A stretch of DNA of 6,492 nucleotides from NCBI GenBank assembly GCA_945868935.1, contig CAMBNE010000061.1, positions 1-6,492 of the forward strand, given 5' to 3'. Positions 1-6,006 of this stretch are shown here, one piece after another. The position numbers and the translations under genes are program-made. Below the pieces are notes generated by a model. The model worked only from the letters and a program-made list of their open reading frames with translations. It ran no database searches and was not told where the DNA came from. Position 1 is the stretch's first letter, and each line of letters begins with the position of its first letter. The DNA is from an uncultured Clostridia bacterium (GTDB lineage Bacteria; Bacillota; Clostridia; Oscillospirales; Acutalibacteraceae).

Positions 1-920
1 TCGTAAACACATGGCTCATCGAAAAGAAACCAATGATTACACCGTCAACACACGCAAACTTTGTTCTTATCTCAGAGAACCATTTGATTCCATACTTTGG
101 AAGAAAGAAGATTGGCAGTATCACCGAGACCGACATACAAGAGTACATTTCATACTTGTACAATAACGGTCGTCTTGATGATACCGGGGGCTTGACTGTA
201 AAATCTATACGAGATGTAATACTTGTTTTACGGTTATCTCTCAATTATGCTTATAAAGAGCGAATTATTCCTTTGCTAAATTGGGATTTGATTGAATATC
301 CGAAAGATACAAGTATTAAAAAGGTCATATCTTTATCAAAAGAACAGGAACTTGCGCTGATTCAATGCATTTATATGGATATGAATCGAAAAACAGCCGG
401 CATTTTAATTGCCTTGTTCACCGGGTTGCGAATAGGTGAGTTATGCGGTATCCAGATGAAAGATATTTCTTTGCTCGACAAAACAATAACTGTTAATAAA
501 ACAGTACAAAGAATCTACGATAAAAAGAAAGGTACTACATATCTGAATATAGGTCCTCCGAAGACTAAAACATCAGCAAGGGTAATTCCTATTCCGTCAT
601 TGTTAATGAATATTATCAAAAAATTTTATACCGAAAATCCAAATCACTATTTTTTAACAGGAAAGGTTAAACCTACCGAACCGAGAACCTACAGACAATT
701 CTTTTCTCGGTTTTTGAAACGAAATGGTTTGCAACAGGTAAAATTTCATGAAATACGTCATACCTTTGCGGTCAGGGCGATAGAAATTCCGGAGTTTGAT
801 ATCAAATCTCTTTCTGAAATTTTAGGACATAAAAATGTATCCTTTACGCTGAATGTTTACGGAAGTGCTAATATGCAGCAGAAAGTGAAATGTATGAATC
901 TGCTAAATGATTTATTATGA
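1..920 (+). CDS. int: Tyrosine recombinase / phage-type integrase, 5' end outside the window
   Basis: This is a site-specific DNA recombinase of the tyrosine (lambda Int/Tn916 Int) family, which cuts and rejoins DNA through a phosphotyrosine link. An internal ATG lies at 33, but the frame stays open to the window edge and the extra residues (VNTWLIEKKP before the Met) match the usual start of the SAM-like core-binding domain, so the gene is partial and begins upstream. Numbered from the Met at 33, the core-binding domain covers about residues 1-85 and the catalytic domain about 100-295. The catalytic set is complete: Arg133 in GLRIGE, Lys177 or Lys179 in PPKTKT, His239 and Arg242 in HEIRH, His266 in LGHK and the nucleophile Tyr276. 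It should therefore be active if the N-terminus is intact. It lies 60 nt upstream of the DUF6809 gene in the same direction. Such integrases normally sit near an element end, yet about 5 kb of other element genes follow. Its target site is not visible. Confidence 0.93.
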   Translation, partial: VNTWLIEKKPMITPSTHANFVLISENHLIPYFGRKKIGSITETDIQEYISYLYNNGRLDDTGGLTVKSIRDVILVLRLSLNYAYKERIIPLLNWDLIEYPKDTSIKKVISLSKEQELALIQCIYMDMNRKTAGILIALFTGLRIGELCGIQMKDISLLDKTITVNKTVQRIYDKKKGTTYLNIGPPKTKTSARVIPIPSLLMNIIKKFYTENPNHYFLTGKVKPTEPRTYRQFFSRFLKRNGLQQVKFHEIRHTFAVRAIEIPEFDIKSLSEILGHKNVSFTLNVYGSANMQQKVKCMNLLNDLL

Positions 921-980
921 TTTTTGCTGGACTTATGCAAACAGTTGTGATATTGTTGCTTGCTGAAAGGCGGTGCAGCA

Positions 981-1244
981 ATGAATACACTTGAAGATTT
1001 ATATTACGGAAATCTGTTCCCTCACGAAAAATGTGCGAAGCTTGATGATGAGGTCAAAGAGCTATTGAAACTGCTCAACAGAAATGAAGAAAAGCTTACG
1101 GCAACCCTGACTGAATTGCAGAAAGAAACCTTTGAAAAATACAAGGACTGCAATCGTGAAATTTCTGAAATCAGTGAACGAGAAATATTCCTGAACGGCT
1201 TTCGGCTGGGTGCAAGGATTATCATTGATGTAGTAAATAATTAA
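981..1244 (+). CDS. DUF6809-like small protein (87 aa)
   Basis: A small acidic, probably mostly helical cytoplasmic protein of unknown function. The opening (MNTLEDLYYGN), the central NRNEEKLTATLTELQKE stretch and the closing FLNGFRLGARIIIDV match what I recall of the DUF6809 family, which is frequent beside recombinases in clostridial mobile elements. The frame also opens at a TTG at 960, but the ATG at 981 is chosen because AAAGGCGG lies 7 nt upstream and family members begin with MNTLE. There is no signal peptide, membrane segment or cysteine motif. It follows the integrase by 60 nt and is closed by the hairpin terminator at 1250-1286, so the two are probably co-transcribed. A role as a recombination helper is only a guess from position. 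Confidence 0.8.
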   Translation: MNTLEDLYYGNLFPHEKCAKLDDEVKELLKLLNRNEEKLTATLTELQKETFEKYKDCNREISEISEREIFLNGFRLGARIIIDVVNN

Positions 1245-1296
1245 AAAATCGGATAGGTAATCAATGGAAATTTGACTGCCTATCTGTTTTCTGTTT
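1245..1296. terminator. Bidirectional intrinsic terminator between convergent genes
   Basis: A stem of 10 pairs (1250-1259 with 1277-1286, including G-T wobbles) continues past a 1x1 mismatch into TCAA/TTGA (1261-1264 with 1272-1275), closing on a 7-nt loop. On the plus strand it is followed by TTTTCTGTTT; on the minus strand the run at 1243-1248 gives six T. It can thus end both the integrase-DUF6809 transcript and the DUF6076 transcript, whose genes converge here. Confidence 0.8.
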
Positions 1297-1307
1297 CTAT
1301 ATGATTT

Positions 1308-2240
1308 TTAGTTAGAAACGATGATATTCAATGCTTCCTCTTTGGAAATTTTATCCTCAAGATAATTATCTCTCGCAGTTCTTGCTTTTTCAAGCCAATC
1401 GTAATATTCTTCAAAACTCAAAGGCTTTTCCACAGTACCAGGTGTGTTAAGTGTTCTTTCATAACGCTTATACATTTTGCCTCGCTGTGTGTCAAAAGCT
1501 TTCAGTACCTCATTTCTGTTTGCCAAGATTCGGTGCTTTAATCTCGGCGCAAATTCCTTGCAAGTTTTACCGTTTTTCAGAACTCTGTCGCAGTACAGGG
1601 TTTTCTTTTTTGTCTTTGGCACAAAGTATCTGCCGCAAAGCTGACAGCGGCAGATTCGGTATTCGTTCTCAACAAATAAATGCAGCAACAGAAAATAATA
1701 CTCTGTTAGGTTACGGATATGGTACATCTGTCTGGATTTGTTGTCCTCAAAATAAAATACAGTGGAAATCTGTACGCTGTTGTAATTGAAATCTTCGTTA
1801 ATATCTATTTCTTTTTGACTTGATAAATCACTGAAAAAGTGCAAAACAAAAAACTGCACGGTTTTAATTTGGTCAAGATAGCTTGCGTATTCACGCAGAT
1901 AATGTTCTGTTGCGTCATCTTCTCCTAAAAAATCCTCAATCATAAGTCTGTTCAACAGACCGTAAAACGCTCTGTATTTCGCCAATGCCGTTTCTGCTTT
2001 TGCTGTTAAATTTTTAATCAGTGCAAATCTTTCTTCGCTTTCTTTGGGATAGGTTCTGTAAACTTTTCTTATTTCATTTTGAAGTTCAGAATACTCCTCA
2101 AAATCTTCTTCTGAGAAACTAATCAACTCATCTTTAATAGTAGTGTTTTCAATTGGAATCTTATTGTCATTTTCCTGCATATAGCCGGAAATATTTCCTT
2201 TGGAATCAATTTTTAATAATAAACCTTCGTGCTTTGCCAT
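1308..2240 (-). CDS. DUF6076-like protein with a four-cysteine zinc-finger-like motif (310 aa)
   Basis: The overall form fits the DUF6076 family of clostridial mobile elements, whose function is not established. The first 190 residues are charged and probably helical with no recognised domain. Residues 199-227 hold CQLCG, then YC, then GKTC (Cys199, Cys202, Cys217, Cys227), a spacing like CGNR-type treble-clef zinc fingers, followed by a basic segment (RLKHRILANR). This suggests nucleic-acid binding, possibly regulation, but that is inference. A Lys/Glu-rich helical tail ends the protein. No signal peptide or membrane segment is evident. The ATG at 2240 has AGAGG 5 nt upstream on the minus strand. 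It is transcribed away from the helicase gene and converges on the DUF6809 gene. A promoter and operator-like repeats precede it, so it may regulate itself or be held off by an element repressor. Confidence 0.82.
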   Translation of the reverse strand: MAKHEGLLLKIDSKGNISGYMQENDNKIPIENTTIKDELISFSEEDFEEYSELQNEIRKVYRTYPKESEERFALIKNLTAKAETALAKYRAFYGLLNRLMIEDFLGEDDATEHYLREYASYLDQIKTVQFFVLHFFSDLSSQKEIDINEDFNYNSVQISTVFYFEDNKSRQMYHIRNLTEYYFLLLHLFVENEYRICRCQLCGRYFVPKTKKKTLYCDRVLKNGKTCKEFAPRLKHRILANRNEVLKAFDTQRGKMYKRYERTLNTPGTVEKPLSFEEYYDWLEKARTARDNYLEDKISKEEALNIIVSN

Positions 2241-2254
2241 AGAAACCTCTGTCC

Positions 2255-2291
2255 TGAAGTGAAAATTATAAAACTCACTTCAATTCACTTT
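2255..2291 (-). promoter_or_regulatory. Operator-like inverted repeat with a third half-site
   Basis: TGAAGTGA (2255-2262) and TCACTTCA (2275-2282) form a perfect 8-bp inverted repeat with a 12-nt spacer. A further TCACTT begins at 2285, exactly 10 bp after the one at 2275, so on the same face of the helix. The spacer contains TATAAT on the minus strand (2265-2270). The cluster lies 15-51 nt upstream of the DUF6076 start, where a bound protein would block transcription. No repressor gene is obvious in the window; the DUF6076 protein itself is a candidate. Confidence 0.5.
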
Positions 2292-2322
2292 GTCATATAT
2301 TTTTCTTGAAAAGTATGAGATT

Positions 2323-2351
2323 ATTGTATCACACCGGTGAAAAAATTCCAA
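2323..2351 (-). promoter_or_regulatory. Sigma-A-type promoter for the DUF6076 gene
   Basis: On the minus strand TTGGAA (2351-2346, 4 of 6 consensus bases) is separated by exactly 17 nt from TACAAT (2328-2323, 5 of 6). This predicts a start near 2316 and a leader of about 75 nt containing the inverted repeat at 2255-2282. The spacer holds the 8-bp palindrome CACCGGTG (2332-2339), a possible operator. Confidence 0.5.
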
Positions 2352-2437
2352 CAGCTTTTGGATTACAACTGTATAACCATACCGAGTAAAGATATTTAGA
2401 AATCATATGAGGTATGAGTAACAGGGAAAGGAGAAAA

Positions 2438-3508
2438 ATGATTCAGAATTTAAATTTGGAGTTGAGCAGAAAGGCAAGATTTGATTCAATCGACGGTGCA
2501 AGTCTTATGGAAAAAGATTTGCCGAGAAAGAAGTTTATAATCAATTCACTTCTCGCAAGCGGTCTTTCGATTATAGCAGGCTCGCCAAAGGTAGGTAAGT
2601 CGTGGCTTGTTCTTGACTGGTGCGTTCGGATTGCAAAAGGTGAAGATGTGTGGAATCTGCATACTGACAGAGGTACAACTCTGTATCTGTCGCTTGAAGA
2701 TGATGAAAGCAGATTACAGGACAGGCTGACAGCGATAACCGATGAAGTGCCGAGTAATGTTCATTTTGTTACGGATTGTTCAAAACTTGATGAAAAGTTG
2801 GAAGAGCAGATTCGAACTTTTGTTGATGAGCATATGGATACCGTCTTGATAATCATTGACACATTTCAACTTATCCGTTCTGCAAATAAGGATTCAGGCT
2901 ATTCAAATGATTATCTTGAGGTGCAGAAACTCAAAAAACTTGCTGATGAATTGAAAATTGCTATTTTACTTGTTCATCATTTAAGAAAACAAGGTGACTC
3001 TGACCCAATTAATGAGATTTCAGGTACGAATGGTATTGCAGGCTGTGCCGACGCTCTATTCGTTTTGAAAAAGAGCAATCGCACGCAAGGTAATGCAACT
3101 TTATTTTGTACGGGAAGGGATATTGAAGACAGAGAAATTGAACTTGTATTTTCAAAAGAGGATTGCACTTGGGAAATGACTGCAGACAGTGCAGAGAATC
3201 CGAATATGCTTTTGCCCGATGAAATGAACTTTCTCATTGAGATGATGAAAGCAGAAAAATATTTCAACGGAAGCAATGCAGAATTTCTTGAACGCTACAA
3301 TGCTTTTTCAGGCAAAAATCTTTCGGCTCGTATTCTCAAAAGAATGATGAACAAGTGGAAGTATGACTTGAATGACAATCACGTTTATTTCAAATCGTAT
3401 AAGGAAAACAACATCAGAAAGGTTGAAGTAAAGTATGATTATGAAAATGATAATTCGGACAGTGAGTACGTCAGGTACGATAAGTACGATGAAAATATAG
3501 CTGTCTGA
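2438..3508 (+). CDS. RepA-like AAA/RecA-fold ATPase, probable replicative helicase (356 aa)
   Basis: An ATPase of the RepA/DnaB-like RecA-fold group, typical of replication modules in plasmids and integrative elements. Numbered from the chosen start, Walker A is GSPKVGKS (48-55), Walker B is VLIIID ending at Asp141, LLVHHLRK (177-184) is the likely motif H3 and SGTNGIAGCADALFVL follows as the sensor/arginine-finger region. The last 100 residues look like a winged-helix domain ending in a tyrosine/aspartate-rich tail. The ATG at 2438 is preferred to the in-frame ATG at 2414: AAAGGAG ends 4 nt before 2438, whereas the 2414 codon has only GAGG one base away. It probably unwinds DNA at an element origin, perhaps the repeats that begin within its own last codons. 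No initiator protein or primase is seen nearby. A purely regulatory ATPase is the alternative. Confidence 0.88.
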   Translation: MIQNLNLELSRKARFDSIDGASLMEKDLPRKKFIINSLLASGLSIIAGSPKVGKSWLVLDWCVRIAKGEDVWNLHTDRGTTLYLSLEDDESRLQDRLTAITDEVPSNVHFVTDCSKLDEKLEEQIRTFVDEHMDTVLIIIDTFQLIRSANKDSGYSNDYLEVQKLKKLADELKIAILLVHHLRKQGDSDPINEISGTNGIAGCADALFVLKKSNRTQGNATLFCTGRDIEDREIELVFSKEDCTWEMTADSAENPNMLLPDEMNFLIEMMKAEKYFNGSNAEFLERYNAFSGKNLSARILKRMMNKWKYDLNDNHVYFKSYKENNIRKVEVKYDYENDNSDSEYVRYDKYDENIAV

Positions 3509-3536
3509 TTTATCGTTTTTATCGTCCTTATCGTCC
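3466..3536 (+). repeat. Mirrored 9-bp tandem repeats forming a long hairpin at the helicase stop codon
   Basis: Three 9-bp units on the plus strand (GTACGTCAG, GTACGATAA, GTACGATGA; 3466-3492) are followed by three 9-bp units in the opposite sense (TTATCGTTT, TTATCGTCC, TTATCGTCC; 3510-3536). Bases 3477-3496 can pair with 3515-3534 over 20 positions with one T-C mismatch and two wobbles; the helicase stop codon at 3506-3508 sits in the 18-nt loop. The left units encode YVRYDKYDE. There is no T run after the stem, so it is not a standard terminator. Iteron-like origin sites or helicase/initiator binding sites are possible. Confidence 0.7.
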
Positions 3537-3548
3537 ACGACGCAGATG

Positions 3549-3637
3549 TTGGGCAGAATTTGGCTGTTTGTCCGACTTTCAGGAAAAAACGGATAAAGTA
3601 CCCGACTTTAAGTAAAAATCGAAATTTGGGCGAATTT
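3549..3637 (+). repeat. Nested imperfect direct repeats
   Basis: CCGACTTT occurs at 3572-3579 and 3602-3609, exactly 30 bp apart, and similarity continues (AGGAAAAA against AGTAAAAA). Flanking them are TTGGGCAGAATTT (3549-3561) and TTTGGGCGAATTT (3625-3637). The arrangement is A-B-B-A in order. They may be binding sites for a replication or relaxosome protein, but no function can be read from the sequence. Confidence 0.5.
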
Positions 3638-3712
3638 ACGGCAGAAAGAGAAATGGTTTTTGCAAGAAGAAACTCCAATATCCGCCCGTGATTTACCGGG
3701 TAGGTAGTTAAG

Positions 3713-3760
3713 CAGGATAAAGGCGTATTCCGTGCAAGCACGATTGCGCCGAAATACACC
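3713..3760 (-). other. Candidate P-type origin of transfer (oriT) with nic site
   Basis: On the minus strand an imperfect hairpin (arms 3760-3744 and 3737-3722, loop 3743-3738; about 13 Watson-Crick pairs, some G-T wobbles and a bulge) is followed after 8 nt by a cut position in TTTATCCTG|C, between 3713 and 3712. YATCCTG|Y is the nick consensus of MOBP relaxases of the RP4 type, where an inverted repeat likewise lies 8 bp from nic. Both parts and the spacing fit. No relaxase or MobC gene is present in the window, so the enzyme would have to be encoded left of base 1 or act in trans. Being a short motif, it remains a prediction. Confidence 0.5.
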
Positions 3761-3791
3761 GTCCGGCAGTGCCGTTCGGGAAATATAAAAG

Positions 3792-3818
3792 GTGTTACTT
3801 TTTTCAGAAAGTGTTACT
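3792..3818 (+). repeat. Direct repeat GTGTTACT, 19-bp period
   Basis: GTGTTACT at 3792-3799 and 3811-3818, with a partial third copy (GTGTT) at 3848-3852. They lie between the oriT-like site and the short reading frames ahead of the serine recombinase. They could be operator or relaxosome accessory sites; no partner is evident. Confidence 0.4.
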
Positions 3819-3897
3819 AAATGTATTCCGTAATATCTAAAAGTTAGGTGTTCAAGCCAAAAAGCACGGAACAAAAATGTATGACAAGGGAGATAAT

Positions 3898-3942
3898 ATG
3901 CTTTTATTAAAATCATTAACCAAATCAACAGAGAAAGGATGA
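3898..3942 (+). CDS. Possible 14-aa leader peptide
   Basis: The ATG at 3898 follows AAGGGAG by 5 nt, a good ribosome binding site, and encodes MLLLKSLTKSTEKG. Its stop overlaps the start of a second short frame (3939-3974). An in-frame ATG at 3877 would give 21 residues but lacks a clear ribosome binding site. It may be a leader peptide or the relic of a decayed gene. No family is recognised. Confidence 0.25.
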   Translation: MLLLKSLTKSTEKG

Positions 3943-3974
3943 TGAAAGAATATAGACAATCTGCAACTGCATAG
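3939..3974 (+). CDS. Possible 11-aa peptide overlapping the previous frame
   Basis: ATGATGA at 3939 overlaps the stop codon of the 14-aa frame, an arrangement typical of coupled translation, and encodes MMKEYRQSATA. It ends 20 nt before the GTG start of the 55-aa gene. Chance or a gene relic are equally likely explanations. Confidence 0.15.
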   Translation: MMKEYRQSATA

Positions 3975-3994
3975 TTTTTACCGAGGTGTTTAAG

Positions 3995-4162
3995 GTGAAA
4001 ACAAAAATCATCTTTGAAAACCAAAATGAAAATGCAGAGCAGAAAAATGTCAGTAAAGAATTTGAAAATGAAATTAAAAAATCAATCTTCCTTGTACTTA
4101 AGGAGCGAGGTTATCTTACTCAGAATCAGTACGAGGAGTGTCTAAAGAAATTGAAAGCTTAA
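3995..4162 (+). CDS. Small 55-aa protein, SHOCT-like C-terminus
   Basis: Translation from GTG at 3995 is supported by GAGGTG 6 nt upstream, a perfect match to the end of 16S rRNA. The 55 residues are highly charged. The first half (TKIIFENQNENAEQKNVSKE) is Asn/Glu/Lys-rich; the second half, LVLKERGYLTQNQYEECLKK, has the helix - G-x-L-T - x-x-x-Y/F - helix pattern of SHOCT-type short C-terminal domains and of many small element proteins. There is no membrane segment. The function is unknown. Its place 110 bp ahead of the recombinase and in the same direction suggests one transcription unit, perhaps as a regulator or recombination partner; that is inference. Confidence 0.6.
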   Translation: MKTKIIFENQNENAEQKNVSKEFENEIKKSIFLVLKERGYLTQNQYEECLKKLKA

Positions 4163-4173
4163 AAATAAATAAC

Positions 4174-4220
4174 GGGAAATTTTCAGAGTGTCACAACAAC
4201 TGTCGCTCTGAAAATTTCTC
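4174..4220. repeat. Long inverted repeat upstream of the serine recombinase
   Basis: GAAATTTTCAGAG (4176-4188) and CTCTGAAAATTTC (4206-4218) are perfect 13-bp complements. Two further pairs on the outside and two on the inside (with wobbles) extend the stem to 17 pairs (4174-4190 with 4204-4220) around a 13-nt loop. It lies 12 nt after the 55-aa gene and 52 nt before the recombinase ATG. The missing T run on the plus strand argues against a standard terminator, though it may act as a weak one. A recombinase operator or an RNA structure limiting recombinase expression is also possible. Confidence 0.75.
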
Positions 4221-4272
4221 TGGACATTGTGAGAATTAATAATACACTTGTGTTGCCGAAGGAGGTATCAAA

Positions 4273-6006
4273 ATGCTAAACAAATTTGAAAACGAAGTCA
4301 AAAAGATAGCTGCTTACTGCCGAGTGTCAACCGATAATCTTGATCAGGCAAATTCACTTGAAAGCCAGCAAAGATATTTCAATGAGTATATAAAACGTAA
4401 TCCGCTGTGGGAGCTTTATGAAATTTATGTTGACGAGGGAATCAGCGGAACGAGTACAAAAAAGCGAGCGTCATTCAACCGAATGATAGAAGATGCAAAA
4501 GCAAAAAAGTTTGATTTGATTATCACAAAGGAAATCAGCAGATTTGCCAGAAACACTTTTGACAGCATTGGCTACACAAGAGAACTTAAAAGCTACGGCA
4601 TAGGCGTGATTTTTATGAATGATAATATCAACACGCTTGACCCTGACGCAGAGCTTCGACTGACGATTATGTCGTCAATTGCTCAGGAGGAGAGCCGCAA
4701 AACCTCCGACAGAGTAAAGTGGGGACAACGCAGAATGATGGAGCAGGGCGTTGTGTTCGGCAGAGATATGCTCGGATACGATGTTCGTGACGGAAAGCTG
4801 TACATAAATCAAGAGGGTGCAGAAACTGTCAGATTAATCTTTCATAAATTCCTAAACGAGGGCAAAGGAACTGTCGTTATTGCAAAGGAGTTGCGGGATG
4901 CAGGAATCAAGACCTCAACCTATATGAAGGATTGGTCGTACACGGTGATATTGAGAATCCTCAAAAATGAAAAGTACTGCGGTGATTTGATTCAGCAGAA
5001 AACCTACACGCCCGATTATCTGTCGCACAACAAAAAGTACAACAAGGGTGAGGTTGAGTATGTGACAATCCGAAATCATCACGAGCCGATTATTTCAAGA
5101 GAGATGTTTGATGCAACGCAAAGAGAGCTTCAACGCCGAAAAAATCTTCACGGAGCCAAAAACGGCTTTGCAAACCGATATGCTCTGTCGGGAAAAATAA
5201 TCTGCGCCGAGTGCGGTTCAACCTTTATCCACCGCAAAAAAACTTCATCAAACGGAAATCAGAATGAAAGATGGGTTTGTATTCAGAATCAGAAATACGG
5301 CAAGGAGCGAACTAACAAAAATAATGAAAAGGTAGGCTGCTCAAATGTTTCAATAAACGAAAAGGACATTCGTTCAATCCTGCAACATATTATTTCAGAT
5401 ATTATGAAAGATAGAGATAAAATTTTAGAAAGCATATTGCAAATCGTGTCCGAGGTTCTGAAATCCGATAAAGAGAAAGACAACATAACCTATTTTGAAA
5501 AAGAGCTTGAAAAGATAGAAAACAAAAAGCAAAAGCTACTTGATATGTGCCTGTCGGGTGATATTGAAACCTCGGATTACCGCAAAGCCTGCGAACGCCT
5601 CAAAGCGGAATACGAAATAATATCCGAAAAACTGCAAAAAGAAAAAGCCCACAGCAGTATGCTTGCGGACAAGGAAAAAATAATCAGTGAAATTAGTGAT
5701 TATGTAAATTCAATCATAATTGGCGAAGAGTGGAGCGATACGTTCTACCGCAACATAGTAGATAAAATCGTAGTCAACAAAAAAAGTGAGCTTGACATTC
5801 ACCTTAAATTCATTCCCGACAAGTGGAGTGCAAAAATTCTCTGCGGTAAGGCTGAAATAGATAGCTATAATGAAAAATTTTCCAACCAAGGTACTTCTGA
5901 ACCTATATCTGTCAGTGTACCCTTCAGTTCAGGCAAGGGCATAGTAAATCTCGGACTTAAATATCTCAGCGATGCTCCCAATTCTCCGTCGGGACCGCCA
6001 TATTGA
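4273..6006 (+). CDS. Large serine recombinase; C-terminal 36 codons lie in host DNA
   Basis: A site-specific recombinase of the large serine family (TnpX/phiC31-integrase type) that integrates and excises its element via a phosphoserine link. The resolvase-like catalytic domain (about 10-150) has Arg17 and nucleophile Ser19 in AAYCRVST and Arg90/Arg93 in ISRFARN. The 'recombinase' DNA-binding domain spans about 165-285. A zinc ribbon uses Cys311, Cys314, Cys336 and Cys356, and a coiled coil lies at about 405-460 inside the C-terminal region. AAGGAGGT 7 nt upstream supports the ATG at 4273. The total of 577 aa is long because codons 542-577 (from about 5896) are antisense cotJC; the element itself supplies about 541. 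In a circular excised form the stop codon would come from the left end of the element, giving a different tail. It is very likely responsible for the insertion into cotJC. Confidence 0.95.
   Translation: MLNKFENEVKKIAAYCRVSTDNLDQANSLESQQRYFNEYIKRNPLWELYEIYVDEGISGTSTKKRASFNRMIEDAKAKKFDLIITKEISRFARNTFDSIGYTRELKSYGIGVIFMNDNINTLDPDAELRLTIMSSIAQEESRKTSDRVKWGQRRMMEQGVVFGRDMLGYDVRDGKLYINQEGAETVRLIFHKFLNEGKGTVVIAKELRDAGIKTSTYMKDWSYTVILRILKNEKYCGDLIQQKTYTPDYLSHNKKYNKGEVEYVTIRNHHEPIISREMFDATQRELQRRKNLHGAKNGFANRYALSGKIICAECGSTFIHRKKTSSNGNQNERWVCIQNQKYGKERTNKNNEKVGCSNVSINEKDIRSILQHIISDIMKDRDKILESILQIVSEVLKSDKEKDNITYFEKELEKIENKKQKLLDMCLSGDIETSDYRKACERLKAEYEIISEKLQKEKAHSSMLADKEKIISEISDYVNSIIIGEEWSDTFYRNIVDKIVVNKKSELDIHLKFIPDKWSAKILCGKAEIDSYNEKFSNQGTSEPISVSVPFSSGKGIVNLGLKYLSDAPNSPSGPPY

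Larger units (their letters stand above)
3509..3897. other. Non-coding, repeat-rich interval
   Basis: I see no convincing gene here. The open frames on either strand lack ribosome binding sites and known motifs. The interval instead holds the right half of the 9-bp repeats, two pairs of longer direct repeats (3549-3637), an oriT-like site (3713-3760), small palindromes such as CGGCAGTGCCG (3764-3774), and a direct repeat of GTGTTACT (3792-3818). This density of repeats beside a helicase gene suggests an origin region for replication, transfer or both. Confidence 0.55.
1..5896. mobile_element. Right-hand part of an integrated mobile element inserted in cotJC
   Basis: Everything left of about base 5896 appears to be element DNA. 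The host gene cotJC is broken at that point, and the gene next to the break is a large serine recombinase, which is usually encoded at one end of its own element. The rest of cotJC is not found anywhere in 1-5895, so the left end should lie before base 1. Cargo seen here is a tyrosine recombinase, DUF6809 and DUF6076 proteins, a RepA-like helicase, an oriT-like site and a 55-aa protein. Having both recombinase classes suggests a composite or nested element, with the tyrosine recombinase perhaps belonging to an older insertion. The junction is read directly from the sequence; the extent is inferred. Confidence 0.75.

Noticed and set aside
960..980. TTG start giving a 94-aa version of the DUF6809-like protein
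   Set aside because: The extra codons cover the ribosome binding site used by the ATG at 981, and the family begins at MNTLE.
1451..1789. 112-aa open frame on the plus strand
   Set aside because: Antisense to the DUF6076 gene, without a ribosome binding site or family resemblance.
2290..2319. Possible plus-strand promoter for the helicase gene (TTGTCA, 18 nt, TATGAG)
   Set aside because: The -10 box is poor (4 of 6) and alternatives in the intergenic stretch are no better, so no plus-strand promoter can be assigned.
3477..3534. Intrinsic terminator after the helicase gene
   Set aside because: The stem is long, but neither strand has a T run directly after it; the 9-bp periodicity argues for a different role.
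3439..3759. 106-aa open frame on the minus strand
   Set aside because: Overlaps the helicase end and repeat cluster; its FLKVG repeats simply reflect the DNA direct repeats at 3572 and 3602.
3764..3774. CRISPR-like or rRNA/tRNA signals in the non-coding interval
   Set aside because: Repeats are too short and irregular for CRISPR, and no cloverleaf or rRNA-like stretch was seen; only small palindromes such as CGGCAGTGCCG are present.
3608..4024. 138-aa open frame on the minus strand
   Set aside because: No ribosome binding site or recognisable motif; it covers the oriT-like hairpin and repeats and runs opposite to better supported short genes.
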